Assembly: GCA_964019165.1 (NCBI GenBank)
Contig: OZ025272.1
Span: 9,325,993 to 9,389,992, forward strand
Length of the DNA: 64,000 nucleotides
Origin: Mastigias papua
Taxonomy: Eukaryota > Cnidaria > Scyphozoa > Rhizostomeae > Mastigiidae
Direction of reading: 5' to 3'
Made by a program: the position numbers and the translations under genes. Of the stretch, positions 63,575 through 64,000 are shown in pieces (the stretch's first letter is position 1; each line of letters opens with the position of its first letter). Under the pieces are notes generated by a model. That model made no database searches. It was not told the origin of the DNA and saw only the letters and a list, made by a program, of their open reading frames with translations.

Positions 63575-63767
63575 GATTCGGTTTGACCCATTCCTAATGA
63601 TGGTGCTCACATTTATCTGTTATTTCCAGAACATGATTTATGACTAAGAATGTGTGAGATTGTATCTATGGTTGAGGACGGATCCACTTCTCTGTTCTCC
63701 AGGGCAGGCAGCATTACCTCTTTGACGCTTGATGCTTGTCATATGTTGGCTGTTCCATACTCCCCCT
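63575..63767. other. Gap between the two terminal elements
   Basis: Ordinary sequence with no gene or repeat seen. The same holds for 63947-64000 at the window end. Confidence 0.5.
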
Positions 63768-63941
63768 CAGAGGCGGTTTTAGGGATCGCGGGGCCCGGGG
63801 CCGAAGTCTTCTGCGGGGCCCTTGTTTGAAAGTGTCTGAGATTTCTTTTCAATTTTTTCTTAGACGCGGGGCCCCTTCTGGATTACCAAAAGCGCGGGGC
63901 CTGGGTCCATGGCCCCCCAACCTCCCCTAAAACCGCCACTG
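63768..63941. mobile_element. 174-bp MITE with CAGNGGCGGTTTTAGGG ends
   Basis: The left end CAGAGGCGGTTTTAGGGAT and the right end CCTAAAACCGCCACTG (inverted CAGTGGCGGTTTTAGG) pair with one mismatch over 16 bases. The flanks show CCCCT on both sides (63763-63767, 63942-63946). The inside is GC-rich (GCGGGGCCC words) and non-coding. Ends and short duplication fit a hAT-type non-autonomous element. Confidence 0.85.
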
Positions 63942-64000
63942 CCCCTCTCCCTCATTGACTTGAATACTCAATAAATATAGAAACAGCTATCAAGCAACAA

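Overview
This is a 64 kb piece of an animal nuclear genome. It is AT-rich, its genes are split into many small exons with GT...AG introns, and it is full of microsatellites and DNA transposon remnants. Gene content (a centrosome scaffold and an axonemal microtubule inner protein) shows a ciliated animal. Introns, hAT and foldback elements and a Penelope-like retroelement suit many invertebrates. I cannot name the phylum from sequence alone.

Three protein genes were assembled by hand from open frames, splice signals and matching intron phases. (1) 2259-13068, plus strand: nine exons of an unrecognised protein (977 visible residues, 5' end not found) with an ARM/HEAT-like helical stretch, a 23-copy coding hexapeptide minisatellite and a proline-rich tail. 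(2) 15844-56837, plus strand: the CEP192/SPD-2 orthologue, 49 coding exons over 41 kb. My exon tally is 7,236 nt, i.e. 2,411 residues plus stop, close to the human protein. Residue-level matches to human CEP192 run from exon 16 to near the stop codon. (3) 59067-60990, minus strand: a three-exon gene for a 138-residue LLC1-family protein (CIMIP1/C20orf85-like). Genes 2 and 3 are convergent.

Layout: 1-1024 Penelope-like element 3' part; 1025-2258 repeat-rich 5' flank with a 54-bp GAT-type minisatellite; 2259-13068 gene 1, whose introns carry a pentanucleotide satellite and a hAT fragment; 13069-15785 spacer; 15844-56837 CEP192, whose introns hold two foldback MITE families, a hAT-type MITE, a cruciform-capable palindrome, long AT/TATG/CA arrays, minisatellites and an inverted pair of tRNA-derived SINE copies; 56838-59066 spacer; 59067-60990 CIMIP1-like gene; 61733-63569 a hAT element with terminal inverted repeats, 5-bp target duplication and a frameshifted transposase; 63768-63941 a MITE.

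Functionally, CEP192 builds pericentriolar material and recruits mitotic kinases, while the CIMIP1-like protein belongs inside ciliary doublet microtubules. Both fit a ciliated animal, but nothing in the sequence shows that they are co-regulated. I found no CRISPR, operon or microbial-type system. The most novel material is gene 1 with its repeat exon and the palindromic element families.
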